Assembly: GCA_947498505.1 (NCBI GenBank)
Contig: CANMKG010000001.1
Location: 806,001 to 870,000 of the forward strand
Origin: an uncultured Maribacter sp.
GTDB taxonomy: Bacteria > Bacteroidota > Bacteroidia > Flavobacteriales > Flavobacteriaceae
Direction: 5' to 3'
Length of the DNA stretch: 64,000 nt
Positions 1 through 7,500 of the stretch are shown here, piece by piece. Under the pieces are notes generated by a model. That model did not search any database. It was given only the letters and a program-made list of their open reading frames with translations, and had not been told where the DNA came from. The position numbers and the translations under genes were made by a program. The stretch's first letter is position 1, and each line of letters starts with the position of its first letter.

Positions 1-506
1 CCTTCTAATATTTTAATAATACTTTCTTCTGAAAAACTGTTTCCTGTTGGATTATTTGGCGAACACAAAAACACAAACTTTGTATCATTAGTTACCGTGC
101 CCAATATTTTGTCCGCATTGGGTTCAAAATCATCTGTTAGTACTACTTCCTTATTCTCCACAGTATTAATACCACATAACACTTTATACATACCATAAGT
201 TGGTGGTAGCGTTATAATATTATCTTTCTTTGGTTCACAAAAAGCTCTAAATAACAGATCTAAAACTTCATCACTACCATTACCTAAAAGAATATTTTCT
301 GGTTTTACACCTTTTTGTTCAGCTAAAACAGCTTTTAAACTACGCTGTTGAGGGTCAGGATACCTATTTACTCCATTTTCAAACGGATTTTCATTCGCAT
401 CTAAAAACACCATGGCGGAGCCATCTGACACATATTCATCTCTTGCTGAAGAATATGGTTGTAAAGCTTTTACATTTTCTCTTATTATATTATCTAAACT
501 AAACAT
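1..506 (-). CDS. hisC: Histidinol-phosphate aminotransferase, 5' part (C-terminus outside window)
   Basis: PLP-dependent transaminase that makes L-histidinol phosphate from imidazole acetol phosphate and glutamate in cytosolic histidine biosynthesis. About 168 N-terminal residues are visible. They include the family hallmarks LDANENPFENGVNRYPDPQ (substrate-binding arm), GNGSDEVLDLL (PLP phosphate region) and VCSPNNPTGN. The lysine that binds PLP lies beyond the window. The ATG at 506 shares one base with the hisD stop (TAATG), which suggests translational coupling. Family assignment is secure. The gene is cut by the window edge, not broken. Confidence 0.96.
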   Translation of the reverse strand, partial: MFSLDNIIRENVKALQPYSSARDEYVSDGSAMVFLDANENPFENGVNRYPDPQQRSLKAVLAEQKGVKPENILLGNGSDEVLDLLFRAFCEPKKDNIITLPPTYGMYKVLCGINTVENKEVVLTDDFEPNADKILGTVTNDTKFVFLCSPNNPTGNSFSEESIIKILE

Positions 507-1789
507 TATTCTAAACTCTTTAAACGTAATGTTACCGCATTTCTATGAGCTTGTAATCCTTCTGCTTCTGCCATTAACTCAATTGCCCTTCCGATTTCTT
601 GAATACCTGTTTCAGATATTTTCTGAAATGTCATGCTTTTCATGAAACTATCTAGGTTTACTCCGCTATATTGTTTTGCATACCCATTTGTTGGTAGCGT
701 ATGATTAGTACCCGATGCATAATCGCCTGCACTTTCTGGTGTATAATTTCCAATAAACACAGATCCTGCATTTTCTATGTTATTTATATACTTTTCTTCA
801 TTAGCAACACACACAATATAATGCTCTGGACCATATTCATTAATTAAATCTATAGCCGTTTTATCATCGTCTACATATATTAACTTGCTATTTGCAATGG
901 CCTTTTCTGCTATTGCTTTACGAGATAACTCATTAAGTTGTTTTACTATTTCCTGTTCTACAAGTAGTATTAATTCTTTAGAAGTTGACACTAAAATTAC
1001 CTGACTATCTACACCATGTTCTGCCTGACTTAACAAATCTGATGCTACAAAAGCTGCATTTGCCGTGTCGTCCGCAACAATTAATAACTCACTTGGCCCC
1101 GCAGGCATATCTATAGCTACTCCATGTTTAGTTGCTATTTGCTTAGCTACTGTAACATACTGATTCCCTGGTCCAAATATTTTATATACCTGCGGTATAC
1201 TTTCCGTACCAAAGGTCATCCCAGCAATTGCTTGTATGCCACCAACTTTAAATATTTTGGTAACTCCACATAAATTAGCCACATATAAAATTGCAGGATG
1301 TATTTTACCTTCTTTATTTGGTGGTGAACACAAAATAACTTCTTTACAACCCGCAATATTCGCAGGTATTGCCAGCATTAATATGGTAGAAAATAATGGA
1401 GCAGTTCCTCCTGGTATATATAATCCAACTTTTTGGATTGGTCTTTTTTCTTGCCAACATAAAACGCCGTTAGCAGTTTCTACCTCCACTTTATCCGTTT
1501 TCTGAGCTGCATGAAATGCTTCAACGTTTTTCTTGGCTAAGGCAATCGCGTTTTTTAGTTCTTTTGATACTAAGCCTTTTGCTTCATCAATTTCTTCGGT
1601 AGCAACCAAAAGATTATCCACAGAAACCCCATCAAATTTTTCTGTATACTTTTTTAATACAACATCCCCGTCATCCGCAACTTCATTAAAAATAGAATTC
1701 ACAGTAGCTTCAATATCGGCAACAGTTTGTGTTGGCCTTTTTAACAACTTTCTCCAGTCCTTTTTATCCGGGTTATATATTTTATTCAT
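506..1789 (-). CDS. hisD: Histidinol dehydrogenase
   Basis: NAD-dependent, zinc-containing enzyme that oxidises L-histidinol to L-histidine, the last step of the pathway. The product is 427 residues, normal for the family. Visible motifs are GLYIPGGTAPLFSTILMLAIPA, KVGGIQAIAGMTFGTESIP, the signature DMPAGPSELLIVADD, LSQAEHGVDSQVILV (the EH pair is catalytic/zinc-binding) and GTNHTLPTNGYAKQYSGV. I chose the ATG at 1789 (MNKIYNPDKKDW) over the upstream in-frame codon at 1807 because it gives the usual N-terminus. It overlaps the upstream GNAT gene by 8 nt. Same operon as hisG and hisC. Confidence 0.96.
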   Translation of the reverse strand: MNKIYNPDKKDWRKLLKRPTQTVADIEATVNSIFNEVADDGDVVLKKYTEKFDGVSVDNLLVATEEIDEAKGLVSKELKNAIALAKKNVEAFHAAQKTDKVEVETANGVLCWQEKRPIQKVGLYIPGGTAPLFSTILMLAIPANIAGCKEVILCSPPNKEGKIHPAILYVANLCGVTKIFKVGGIQAIAGMTFGTESIPQVYKIFGPGNQYVTVAKQIATKHGVAIDMPAGPSELLIVADDTANAAFVASDLLSQAEHGVDSQVILVSTSKELILLVEQEIVKQLNELSRKAIAEKAIANSKLIYVDDDKTAIDLINEYGPEHYIVCVANEEKYINNIENAGSVFIGNYTPESAGDYASGTNHTLPTNGYAKQYSGVNLDSFMKSMTFQKISETGIQEIGRAIELMAEAEGLQAHRNAVTLRLKSLE

Positions 1790-2225
1790 TATTTCTATCA
1801 AAAACATTTCTCATGTGGTATCCTTCTGCAACATAACCTTGGTTTTCCCAGAATTTAATACCTTTTTTATTGTCTACATAACAATTACATTCGGTGCTAT
1901 TGCATCCAATTTCTTTAGCGTAATTATATACCCAATCTAACATTAACTTGCCAACACCGTAACTTCTATATTCTTTTTCTATAAAAACATTATCCGCTTC
2001 AATATGTTTTCCGATATAGAACTTGTTTAAAATCCAAATACCACATATTCCTATCATCTTATCATCAATATAAGCTCCTACACATTGGTAATTTGTCTTT
2101 TTAATATTTTCTAACCTTTCTGAAAGCACTTCTTTAGATAGTTTCCCATCATTTAACTTGTATACCAATGGTAAAATAGAGTGCAATTCATGCTGAGGAA
2201 TTAAAACTATTTTAAGGTTTTCCAT
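1782..2225 (-). CDS. GNAT-family N-acetyltransferase embedded in the his operon
   Basis: A 147-residue protein with the GNAT fold. The acetyl-CoA binding loop is visible as EKEYRSYGVGKLMLDWVYNYAKE (R/Q-x-x-G-x-G/A type), followed by the motif B-like NKKGIKFWENQGYVAEGYHMRN near the C-terminus. It sits between hisG (11 nt away) and hisD (8-nt overlap), so it should be co-transcribed and co-regulated with histidine synthesis. It is not a known his enzyme and its substrate cannot be read from the sequence. It could acetylate a small amine or a protein N-terminus. Confidence 0.85.
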   Translation of the reverse strand: MENLKIVLIPQHELHSILPLVYKLNDGKLSKEVLSERLENIKKTNYQCVGAYIDDKMIGICGIWILNKFYIGKHIEADNVFIEKEYRSYGVGKLMLDWVYNYAKEIGCNSTECNCYVDNKKGIKFWENQGYVAEGYHMRNVFDRNNE

Positions 2226-2236
2226 ATGAATTTAAT

Positions 2237-3094
2237 TTACAAAACCATTTTCTCAATTGGACAAACCAAGATACCTTCCGCCCCAGCCTGCTTTAACTCA
2301 TCAATTACTTCCCAGAATTTATTTTTATCTATTACTGTATGAACAGAACTCCAACCTTCCTCTGCCAAAGGTAATACTGTTGGACTTCTCATTCCTGGCA
2401 ACAACTTTATAATTGCATCTAACTTATTATTCGGAGCATTTAGTAAAACGTATTTGGATTTTCTAGCTTGTAAAACTGATTGTATTCTGAACTGTAATTT
2501 GTTTAATATTTCTTTTCTTTCTTCAGAAATTTGTGGAGAAACTGCTAATACAGCCTCACTTGTAAGCATAACTTCAGCTTCCTTTAAACCGTTTTTAAAC
2601 AACGTACTACCACTTGAAACAATATCACAAATGCCTTCAGCTAAACCAATATTCGGGGCAATTTCAACAGAGCCATTTATTATATGAATATCAGCTGTAA
2701 CCCCTTTTTCTTCAAAATATTTTTCAACCGTATTTGGATACGAGGTAGCTATTCGCTTACCTTCAAAATACGATACAGAATTGTACTCTATTCCTTTAGG
2801 TACTGCTAAAGAAACTTTGCATTTAGAAAAACCTAGTTTTTCAGCAATGGTAATCCCTTCTCCTTTTTCGATTAGTACATTCTCTCCAATAATAGCAATA
2901 TCAACAACTCCATCTTTTAGGTATTGCGGAATATCTCCATTTCTTAAATAGAAAACTTCCATTGGAAAATTTCTAGCAAAAGCCTTTAATTGATCCTTTC
3001 CATTATCAATTGAAATACCACAATTTTTAAGTATTTCAATTGAATCTTGATTTAATCTTCCAGATTTTTGAATTGCAATTCTAATTTTTGTCAT
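2237..3094 (-). CDS. hisG: ATP phosphoribosyltransferase, long form
   Basis: Catalyses ATP + PRPP to phosphoribosyl-ATP, the committed and feedback-controlled step of histidine synthesis. At 285 residues it is the long (HisG-L) form: two catalytic domains, with the signature ICDIVSSGSTLFKNGL around residue 165, and a C-terminal ACT-like regulatory domain (GWSSVHTVIDKNKFWEVIDELKQAGAEGILVCPIEKM). It therefore needs no HisZ partner. The ATG at 3094 (MTKIRIAIQKSGRL) is preferred because the earlier in-frame TTG at 3136 lies inside the U-tract of the attenuator terminator. First structural gene of the operon. Confidence 0.95.
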   Translation of the reverse strand: MTKIRIAIQKSGRLNQDSIEILKNCGISIDNGKDQLKAFARNFPMEVFYLRNGDIPQYLKDGVVDIAIIGENVLIEKGEGITIAEKLGFSKCKVSLAVPKGIEYNSVSYFEGKRIATSYPNTVEKYFEEKGVTADIHIINGSVEIAPNIGLAEGICDIVSSGSTLFKNGLKEAEVMLTSEAVLAVSPQISEERKEILNKLQFRIQSVLQARKSKYVLLNAPNNKLDAIIKLLPGMRSPTVLPLAEEGWSSVHTVIDKNKFWEVIDELKQAGAEGILVCPIEKMVL

Positions 3095-3130
3095 TCCTTT
3101 AAATTTTGTTTGGAAATCAAATTGGTTTAA

Positions 3131-3162
3131 AAACAAAACCCGCTTGATTTCTCAAACGGGTT
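3131..3162 (-). terminator. Attenuator terminator of the his operon
   Basis: On the minus strand an 11-bp stem (AACCCGTTTGA with TCAAGCGGGTT, one G-U pair) closes on a GAAA tetraloop and is followed by TTGTTTTT. It lies between the His-rich leader peptide and hisG. It is a standard intrinsic terminator by structure and position. Confidence 0.92.
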
Positions 3163-3193
3163 ATATATTATATTAGGTTCACACAATACATTC

Positions 3194-3247
3194 TCACCTC
3201 GCTTGAGAGCCAGTATGAAAATGATGATGCATGTTTGTATTTCTCAT
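3194..3247 (-). CDS. hisL: his operon leader peptide
   Basis: A 17-residue open frame, MRNTNMHHHFHTGSQAR, with four His codons in a five-codon run, ATG at 3247 and TGA ending at 3194. It is placed upstream of the terminator exactly as an attenuation leader should be. The peptide has no expected function after translation. A clear SD sequence is not seen, which is usual in Bacteroidota. Confidence 0.88.
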   Translation of the reverse strand: MRNTNMHHHFHTGSQAR

Positions 3248-3340
3248 TATGGTGTAAAAATAAAACTAATTTTAATTTCACAAAAGCAAAAAATGTTTTT
3301 TTAACAACTATTGAACTTTTATTAAAAAAACTAACACAAA

Positions 3341-4156
3341 TTAATTATTACCTAAAATTAATGGTAGCCCTGATTCTCCACCACCTACAACAATAACCTT
3401 AGAATTTGGAGATTCTGATAGTTTAATAGTAGCATCTATACCTTTATCCAATAAAATTTTATCAGTTAATGAGGCACTTAATATTCGGTTAGCATCCGCT
3501 TTACCTTGAGCTTCAATGGTTACTTTTTCAGCTTCTTTTTGAGCCGTAACTAAACGAAACTCATATTCTAAAGACTCTTGCTCTTGTTTTAACTTACGCT
3601 CAATAGCTTCTTTAATCGTAGGTGGCAAGGTCACATCACGAACCAAAACTTCATTTAATTGTATATACTGCCCATCTACAATTTTTTTGGTTTCCTCAAA
3701 AATCTCCTGCTGGATAGCATCTCTTTTACTGGAATACAATTGTTCTGGAGTGTAACGCCCAACTACACTTCGAGCCGCCGAACGAATTGTTGGCAACAAC
3801 ACTCTTTGTACATAATCTTCTCCTTTTTCTTTATGTAGTTTCCCTAAGAGTTCTCTTTTTGGCTGAAACCATGCTGAGGCATCTAATTTAATTTCCAAAC
3901 CATTTGAGGAAAGCACCTGCATTTTTTCAAAAACTTCTTGTTGTCTAACTTCATATACAAAAACCTTATTCCAAGGTGCTACTATATGAAACCCTTCTCC
4001 TAAAGGAGGTTCATCTGTAACAACACCTCCTCCAAAGGTTTTGTACAATACTCCTGCTTCACCAGAACCTATAGTAACAGCAGATTTAGTTATTACTATT
4101 ATTAGTATTACTATTAGAAATACTACAGGAAATGCAATTTTTGGTAATTTATCCAT
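3341..4156 (-). CDS. SPFH/prohibitin-family membrane protein
   Basis: A 271-residue protein with one N-terminal membrane anchor (about residues 9-27, FPVVFLIVILIIVI). A band-7/SPFH domain follows (GEAGVLYKTFGGGVVTDEPPLGEGFHIVAPW, then RSVVGRYTPEQLYSSKRDAIQQEI), and a helical, coiled-coil-prone tail (EAIERKLKQEQESLEYEFRLVTAQKEAEKVTIEAQGKADANRILS). Prohibitins form ring-like membrane scaffolds that control proteases or membrane domains. It is the last gene of the fabG-ybjQ-VWA operon, 10 nt after the VWA gene. The precise partner is not evident; no FtsH or HflK lies nearby. Confidence 0.88.
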   Translation of the reverse strand: MDKLPKIAFPVVFLIVILIIVITKSAVTIGSGEAGVLYKTFGGGVVTDEPPLGEGFHIVAPWNKVFVYEVRQQEVFEKMQVLSSNGLEIKLDASAWFQPKRELLGKLHKEKGEDYVQRVLLPTIRSAARSVVGRYTPEQLYSSKRDAIQQEIFEETKKIVDGQYIQLNEVLVRDVTLPPTIKEAIERKLKQEQESLEYEFRLVTAQKEAEKVTIEAQGKADANRILSASLTDKILLDKGIDATIKLSESPNSKVIVVGGGESGLPLILGNN

Positions 4157-4166
4157 TATTCTATTT

Positions 4167-6194
4167 TTATATTAATCCGTTATATTTACGTATAAACCAT
4201 TCTATGGCTAAAGTCAGCAAAATTAGGCAAAGAATTATTTTAAAATCTATTAAAGATACAATATTTTCAGTGCTCTTTTGTGTGGGTAAAAAACGCTTAT
4301 CCGTGGACAACTTATTTAGCAAACTATCTATTTGATTCGGAAAGTACATTGTTCCTTTGCTATTATCAGCAAGCTGCTTTAATTTTTTATAATCGCTTGA
4401 CACAAACTGCTGTTCAACATCGTAATCTAAAATTTTAAAACTACCAGATTTAGAACGACTTTCTTTTTTAACTACTACTTTAAACGTATAATCTCCTGGA
4501 GCCAAATCTGTTAAATCTGCCTTATAATAAGCTCCTTTTATAAGCATCGGAATTTCTTTAGAACTCGTTTTCCCTTTTTCCGTAATTTGTACAACAATAT
4601 CTGCATCATTTTTAAAGACAAAGGTTTCGTCAAAATAGGTGGCCGTAATAATTGCTTCACTACTCCCTTCAAAAATTGATTTATAATTGATGTTAAGTCT
4701 ATCTTTTGAAGAGTTACTGGTTAAATATCGTATTATTTTCCCCCAGTAATTATCAAAACTTTTAAAATTGTTCTCATCTCTGTATGCCTGTAATCTCCAT
4801 TTCCAAATATCCTCTCCTAAAAACAAAGCATGCGCTGTTTTTTCTTTTTCGTAAACAGTAAGCAGAGGGTTTTCCAATGCAACTCCTTTAATCTTGGTTC
4901 CTAGCAATGCTTCATTTGGTACTGAAAATAAAATTGGACCAACATTAGTTAATAGCGGTGGAAAATTATTCACTTTAAAATCTAAAACATCAAACTTCGA
5001 AAAAGCAGGATTATTAGTTCCAAAAACCTCTTGAACGGGGTAACCATTTTCTATCTGAAAATTTTGCTGAATATTATTTAAAAAGTTCCAATCTGTTTGT
5101 GTGCCTCCGATGATAAAGGTGTTAGATTTTTTCTGTTCAATAAAATCAATAATACTTTTAAACTTACGATTAGGTTGATATAAAACAAATAGGTCAATAT
5201 CCGAAATAGAACCAACATCAACGTTAGATTTTACGATTTTAGCACTTCTCTGTTCGTTACTTTCAACCGTTTTCTTAAGCATTCCTATGTCTGGATGAAC
5301 TATATCTGAAACAATTGCAACCTTGGTTTTTTCATCTATTACCTCTAGGGTAACTGTTTTTTTGTTATTTCTAATGTTTCGTTCTCCTTCTAGCCTATCT
5401 ACAACAACCTCAATATTTTTAATCCCGACAGAGTTTGCATCAATAAGTTGGTTTATATCCGCACTATTGTTAACGTTTGAGAATTTAACAGCCTTATTAA
5501 AAACACCTTGCCCATTAACTTTAATAGTTACTCTAACGTTTACCTCACCTGTCCCTTGATAAGAAACATAGGCCTCTACGGGATACTTATTTTTTAAAAA
5601 AGCGAATTTATTTACGTTTAACGCGCTAATTGCTAGGTCTTCATAACGCGTTGTATCGCCTACTACGACAGGAAACACTGGAGTAGAAAAATTGTACGTA
5701 GAAAAACTATAATCTTCTCCAAAGGTTTGATTACCATCTGAGATAAGGATTACAGATGTATTGGTTGGTGGGTATATATCTTTTATTGTATTAAGAGCCT
5801 TTGAAATATTTGTTTTACTTTCATTTAAAAGCAAACTATCTGTCTTTTTTACAACTGATCCAAAAGCATATCCCTCTATATTAAACCTTTCAGAAACTGC
5901 TGAATTTGATTTCAATTTTTCTAAAATACCTATAATAGATTCTTTTGATTTATTTACAGAAGAAGAATTATCTGTTAGTACAACCAAATTAGATTTCTCT
6001 ATTTGATATTCCTTTTTAGAAAACTGAGGATTGATTAGAAGAAACAAAAAGCCAAATACCGAAATGAAACGCAATATAGAAAGTAGTATTCTTAATTTGC
6101 CTTTGGGTGAAGATTTATGAAAATATTGAATCCAAACCACCAATAATGATGCAATTACACCAAGTATTATAAATAATATTGTTTGGGTTTGCAT
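4167..6194 (-). CDS. Membrane-anchored VWA-domain protein
   Basis: A 675-residue protein. Two N-terminal membrane helices (about residues 6-25 and 35-58) precede a von Willebrand factor A domain that begins LVVLTDNSSSVNKSKES. DNSSS matches the DxSxS part of a metal-ion-dependent adhesion site, and the later VILISDGNQTFG fits the VWA core. A long beta-rich region follows, and a last membrane helix lies near the C-terminus (about 645-665). The layout resembles flavobacterial Bat-like or glutamine-amidotransferase-like membrane proteins. It probably assembles a periplasmic complex. Ten nt upstream of the SPFH gene and 3 nt after the small membrane peptide, so one operon. Confidence 0.82.
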   Translation of the reverse strand: MQTQTILFIILGVIASLLVVWIQYFHKSSPKGKLRILLSILRFISVFGFLFLLINPQFSKKEYQIEKSNLVVLTDNSSSVNKSKESIIGILEKLKSNSAVSERFNIEGYAFGSVVKKTDSLLLNESKTNISKALNTIKDIYPPTNTSVILISDGNQTFGEDYSFSTYNFSTPVFPVVVGDTTRYEDLAISALNVNKFAFLKNKYPVEAYVSYQGTGEVNVRVTIKVNGQGVFNKAVKFSNVNNSADINQLIDANSVGIKNIEVVVDRLEGERNIRNNKKTVTLEVIDEKTKVAIVSDIVHPDIGMLKKTVESNEQRSAKIVKSNVDVGSISDIDLFVLYQPNRKFKSIIDFIEQKKSNTFIIGGTQTDWNFLNNIQQNFQIENGYPVQEVFGTNNPAFSKFDVLDFKVNNFPPLLTNVGPILFSVPNEALLGTKIKGVALENPLLTVYEKEKTAHALFLGEDIWKWRLQAYRDENNFKSFDNYWGKIIRYLTSNSSKDRLNINYKSIFEGSSEAIITATYFDETFVFKNDADIVVQITEKGKTSSKEIPMLIKGAYYKADLTDLAPGDYTFKVVVKKESRSKSGSFKILDYDVEQQFVSSDYKKLKQLADNSKGTMYFPNQIDSLLNKLSTDKRFLPTQKSTENIVSLIDFKIILCLILLTLAIEWFIRKYNGLI

Positions 6195-6197
6195 GAG

Positions 6198-6332
6198 TTA
6201 ATTGTCTCGTTTCTCGAAGTTTTCGTTTTTCCTATCAGCAATTCTTTTAAAAATTAGATATATTATAGCAGCAAGTATTCCACCATAAACTACAACCATT
6301 ACTACAATAGGAAAAAAACTTTCAACAGGCAT
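6198..6332 (-). CDS. Small single-pass membrane protein (44 residues)
   Basis: A short gene starting MPVESFFPIVVMVVVYGG, with a hydrophobic helix at about residues 7-29 followed by a basic/charged tail (FKRIADRKNENFEKRDN). The ATG at 6332 overlaps the ybjQ stop codon by one base (TAATG), and its TAA lies 3 nt before the VWA start. The coding density, membrane-helix composition and double coupling make it very likely real, though easily missed. Function is unknown; it may be a small subunit or anchor for the VWA/SPFH/YbjQ set. Confidence 0.8.
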   Translation of the reverse strand: MPVESFFPIVVMVVVYGGILAAIIYLIFKRIADRKNENFEKRDN

Positions 6333-6646
6333 TATTTTAGTTTTACTGCAGTACCATAAGCCAACATTTCTGCCGCTCCCTGCATAACTTGAGAAGTATT
6401 AAACCTAACGTTCACAACCGCATCAGCTCCAAGTTTTTTAGCATCATCTAACATTCTTTTTATAGCTTGTTCTCGTGCATCGGCTAAAAGCTTAGTATAT
6501 TCAGAAATTTCTCCTCCAACTATATTTTTAAGTCCTGCAAAAATATCCCTTCCAATGTTCCGAGCTCTTACCGTGCTTCCTCTGACAGTGCCAAGAGATT
6601 CTACTATTTCTTTACCTAGAATTGATTCGGTTGTAACGTAAATCAT
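6332..6646 (-). CDS. YbjQ/UPF0145-family protein
   Basis: A 104-residue soluble protein of normal family length. Recognisable by ESLGTVRGSTVRARNIGRDIFAGLKNIVGGEISEYTKLL, the helix DAREQAIKRMLDDAKKLGADAVVNVRF and the C-terminal EMLAYGTAVKL. Members form pentameric rings and have been called heavy-metal-binding, but no metal ligand set is evident here and the biological role is not established. It follows fabG by 9 nt and is coupled to the small membrane peptide, so it belongs to the membrane-scaffold operon ending in the SPFH protein. Confidence 0.88.
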   Translation of the reverse strand: MIYVTTESILGKEIVESLGTVRGSTVRARNIGRDIFAGLKNIVGGEISEYTKLLADAREQAIKRMLDDAKKLGADAVVNVRFNTSQVMQGAAEMLAYGTAVKLK

Positions 6647-6655
6647 ACCATTTTT

Positions 6656-7402
6656 TTAAGTTAACATTCCTCCATCAACATTTAATACTTGTCCTGTAAC
6701 ATATGCAGACAAGTCAGATGCAAAAAATAAACAAGCATTGGCGATATCCTCAGGTGCTCCTCCTCTTTTAAGTGGAATCCCATCTCTCCAACCTTGTACA
6801 ACTTTTTCATCTAATTTCGCTGTCATTTCTGTCTCTATAAACCCTGGTGCAATAGCATTGCAACGTATATTTCTAGAACCTAATTCTAAAGCAATCGATT
6901 TTGTAAAACCAATCATACCTGCTTTTGAAGCCGCATAATTTGCTTGACCTGCATTACCTTTTACTCCAACAACGCTACTCATATTAATAATAGAGCCTTT
7001 ACGCTGTTTCAACATAGTACGCTGAACTGCCTTGGTCATATTAAAAACGGACTTCAAATTGATTTCAATTACTTTATCAAAATCATCTTCTCCCATTCGC
7101 ATTAATAGATTATCCTTGGTAATGCCTGCATTATTAATAAGAACATCAATACCGCCAAAGTCTTCCAATACACTTTTAACTAATGCTTCAGATTCACTAA
7201 AACTACCTGCGTTACTCTTATAAGCTTTAGCTTTTACTCCTTTTTCTGTTAATTGTTTTTCCAATTCCAAGGCAGGAGCTTCGCTAGAACTGTAAGTGAA
7301 CGCTACATTGGCTCCTTGTTCTGCAAATACTTCTGCAATACCTGTTCCAATTCCTCTACTTGCTCCTGTAATAATTACATTTTTTCCCTCAAGAAGTTTC
7401 AT
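6656..7402 (-). CDS. fabG: 3-oxoacyl-[acyl-carrier-protein] reductase
   Basis: NADPH-dependent reduction of 3-ketoacyl-ACP in cytosolic type II fatty-acid synthesis. The 248-residue classical short-chain dehydrogenase shows the Rossmann motif TGASRGIGTGIAEVFAEQG (residues 12-30), NNAG near 90, the catalytic Ser in INMSSVVGVKGNAGQ, YAASKAGMIGFTKS (catalytic Tyr-x3-Lys) and the C-terminal SAYVTGQVLNVDGGM typical of FabG. First gene of the operon, with a flavobacterial -7 element just upstream. Confidence 0.94.
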   Translation of the reverse strand: MKLLEGKNVIITGASRGIGTGIAEVFAEQGANVAFTYSSSEAPALELEKQLTEKGVKAKAYKSNAGSFSESEALVKSVLEDFGGIDVLINNAGITKDNLLMRMGEDDFDKVIEINLKSVFNMTKAVQRTMLKQRKGSIINMSSVVGVKGNAGQANYAASKAGMIGFTKSIALELGSRNIRCNAIAPGFIETEMTAKLDEKVVQGWRDGIPLKRGGAPEDIANACLFFASDLSAYVTGQVLNVDGGMLT

Positions 7403-7436
7403 ACTTTCCTAATTTGTCTTTAATATGTTAGCGAAA

Positions 7437-7444
7437 CAAATATA
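7437..7444 (-). promoter_or_regulatory. Flavobacterial -7 promoter element for fabG operon
   Basis: TATATTTG on the minus strand fits the Bacteroidota housekeeping consensus TAnnTTTG, about 35 nt before the fabG ATG. A TTG at the -33 distance is not clear because the upstream region is the terminator hairpin of the M16 gene. Confidence 0.6.
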
Positions 7445-7451
7445 CCAATTT

Positions 7452-7483
7452 AAAAGCCCCTTCATAATTATGAAGGGGCTTTT
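7452..7483 (-). terminator. Intrinsic terminator after the M16 peptidase gene
   Basis: Near-perfect palindrome AAAAGCCCCTTCATAA..., a 14-bp stem with T-rich flanks on both sides. It lies 18 nt after the M16 peptidase stop and just before the fabG promoter, so it separates the two transcription units. Confidence 0.88.
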
Positions 7484-7500
7484 GTTTTCTATAAAATATG

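Larger units (their letters stand above)
3131..3247 (-). promoter_or_regulatory. Histidine-operon transcription attenuator (leader peptide + antiterminator + terminator)
   Basis: All parts of a ribosome-mediated attenuator are visible. The leader codons include His-His-His-Phe-His. The segment TCTCAAGCGAG (minus strand, 3208-3198), which covers the last leader codons, can pair with the 5' arm of the terminator, CCCGTTTGAGA (3160-3150), over about 11 positions with one G-U and one mismatch. A ribosome stalled at His codons would leave that segment free and block the terminator. A ribosome that reaches the stop codon would cover it and let the terminator form. The mechanism is inferred from known his attenuators; the pairings are seen directly. 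Confidence 0.88.

Noticed and set aside
1533-1940. A 135-residue plus-strand frame across the hisD/GNAT junction
   Set aside because: Antisense to two confident coding genes; no signal or domain.
3095-3136. Extended N-terminus for HisG starting at a TTG at 3136
   Set aside because: The TTG lies in the U-tract of the attenuator terminator, and the extension matches no HisG N-terminus; ATG 3094 fits the family.
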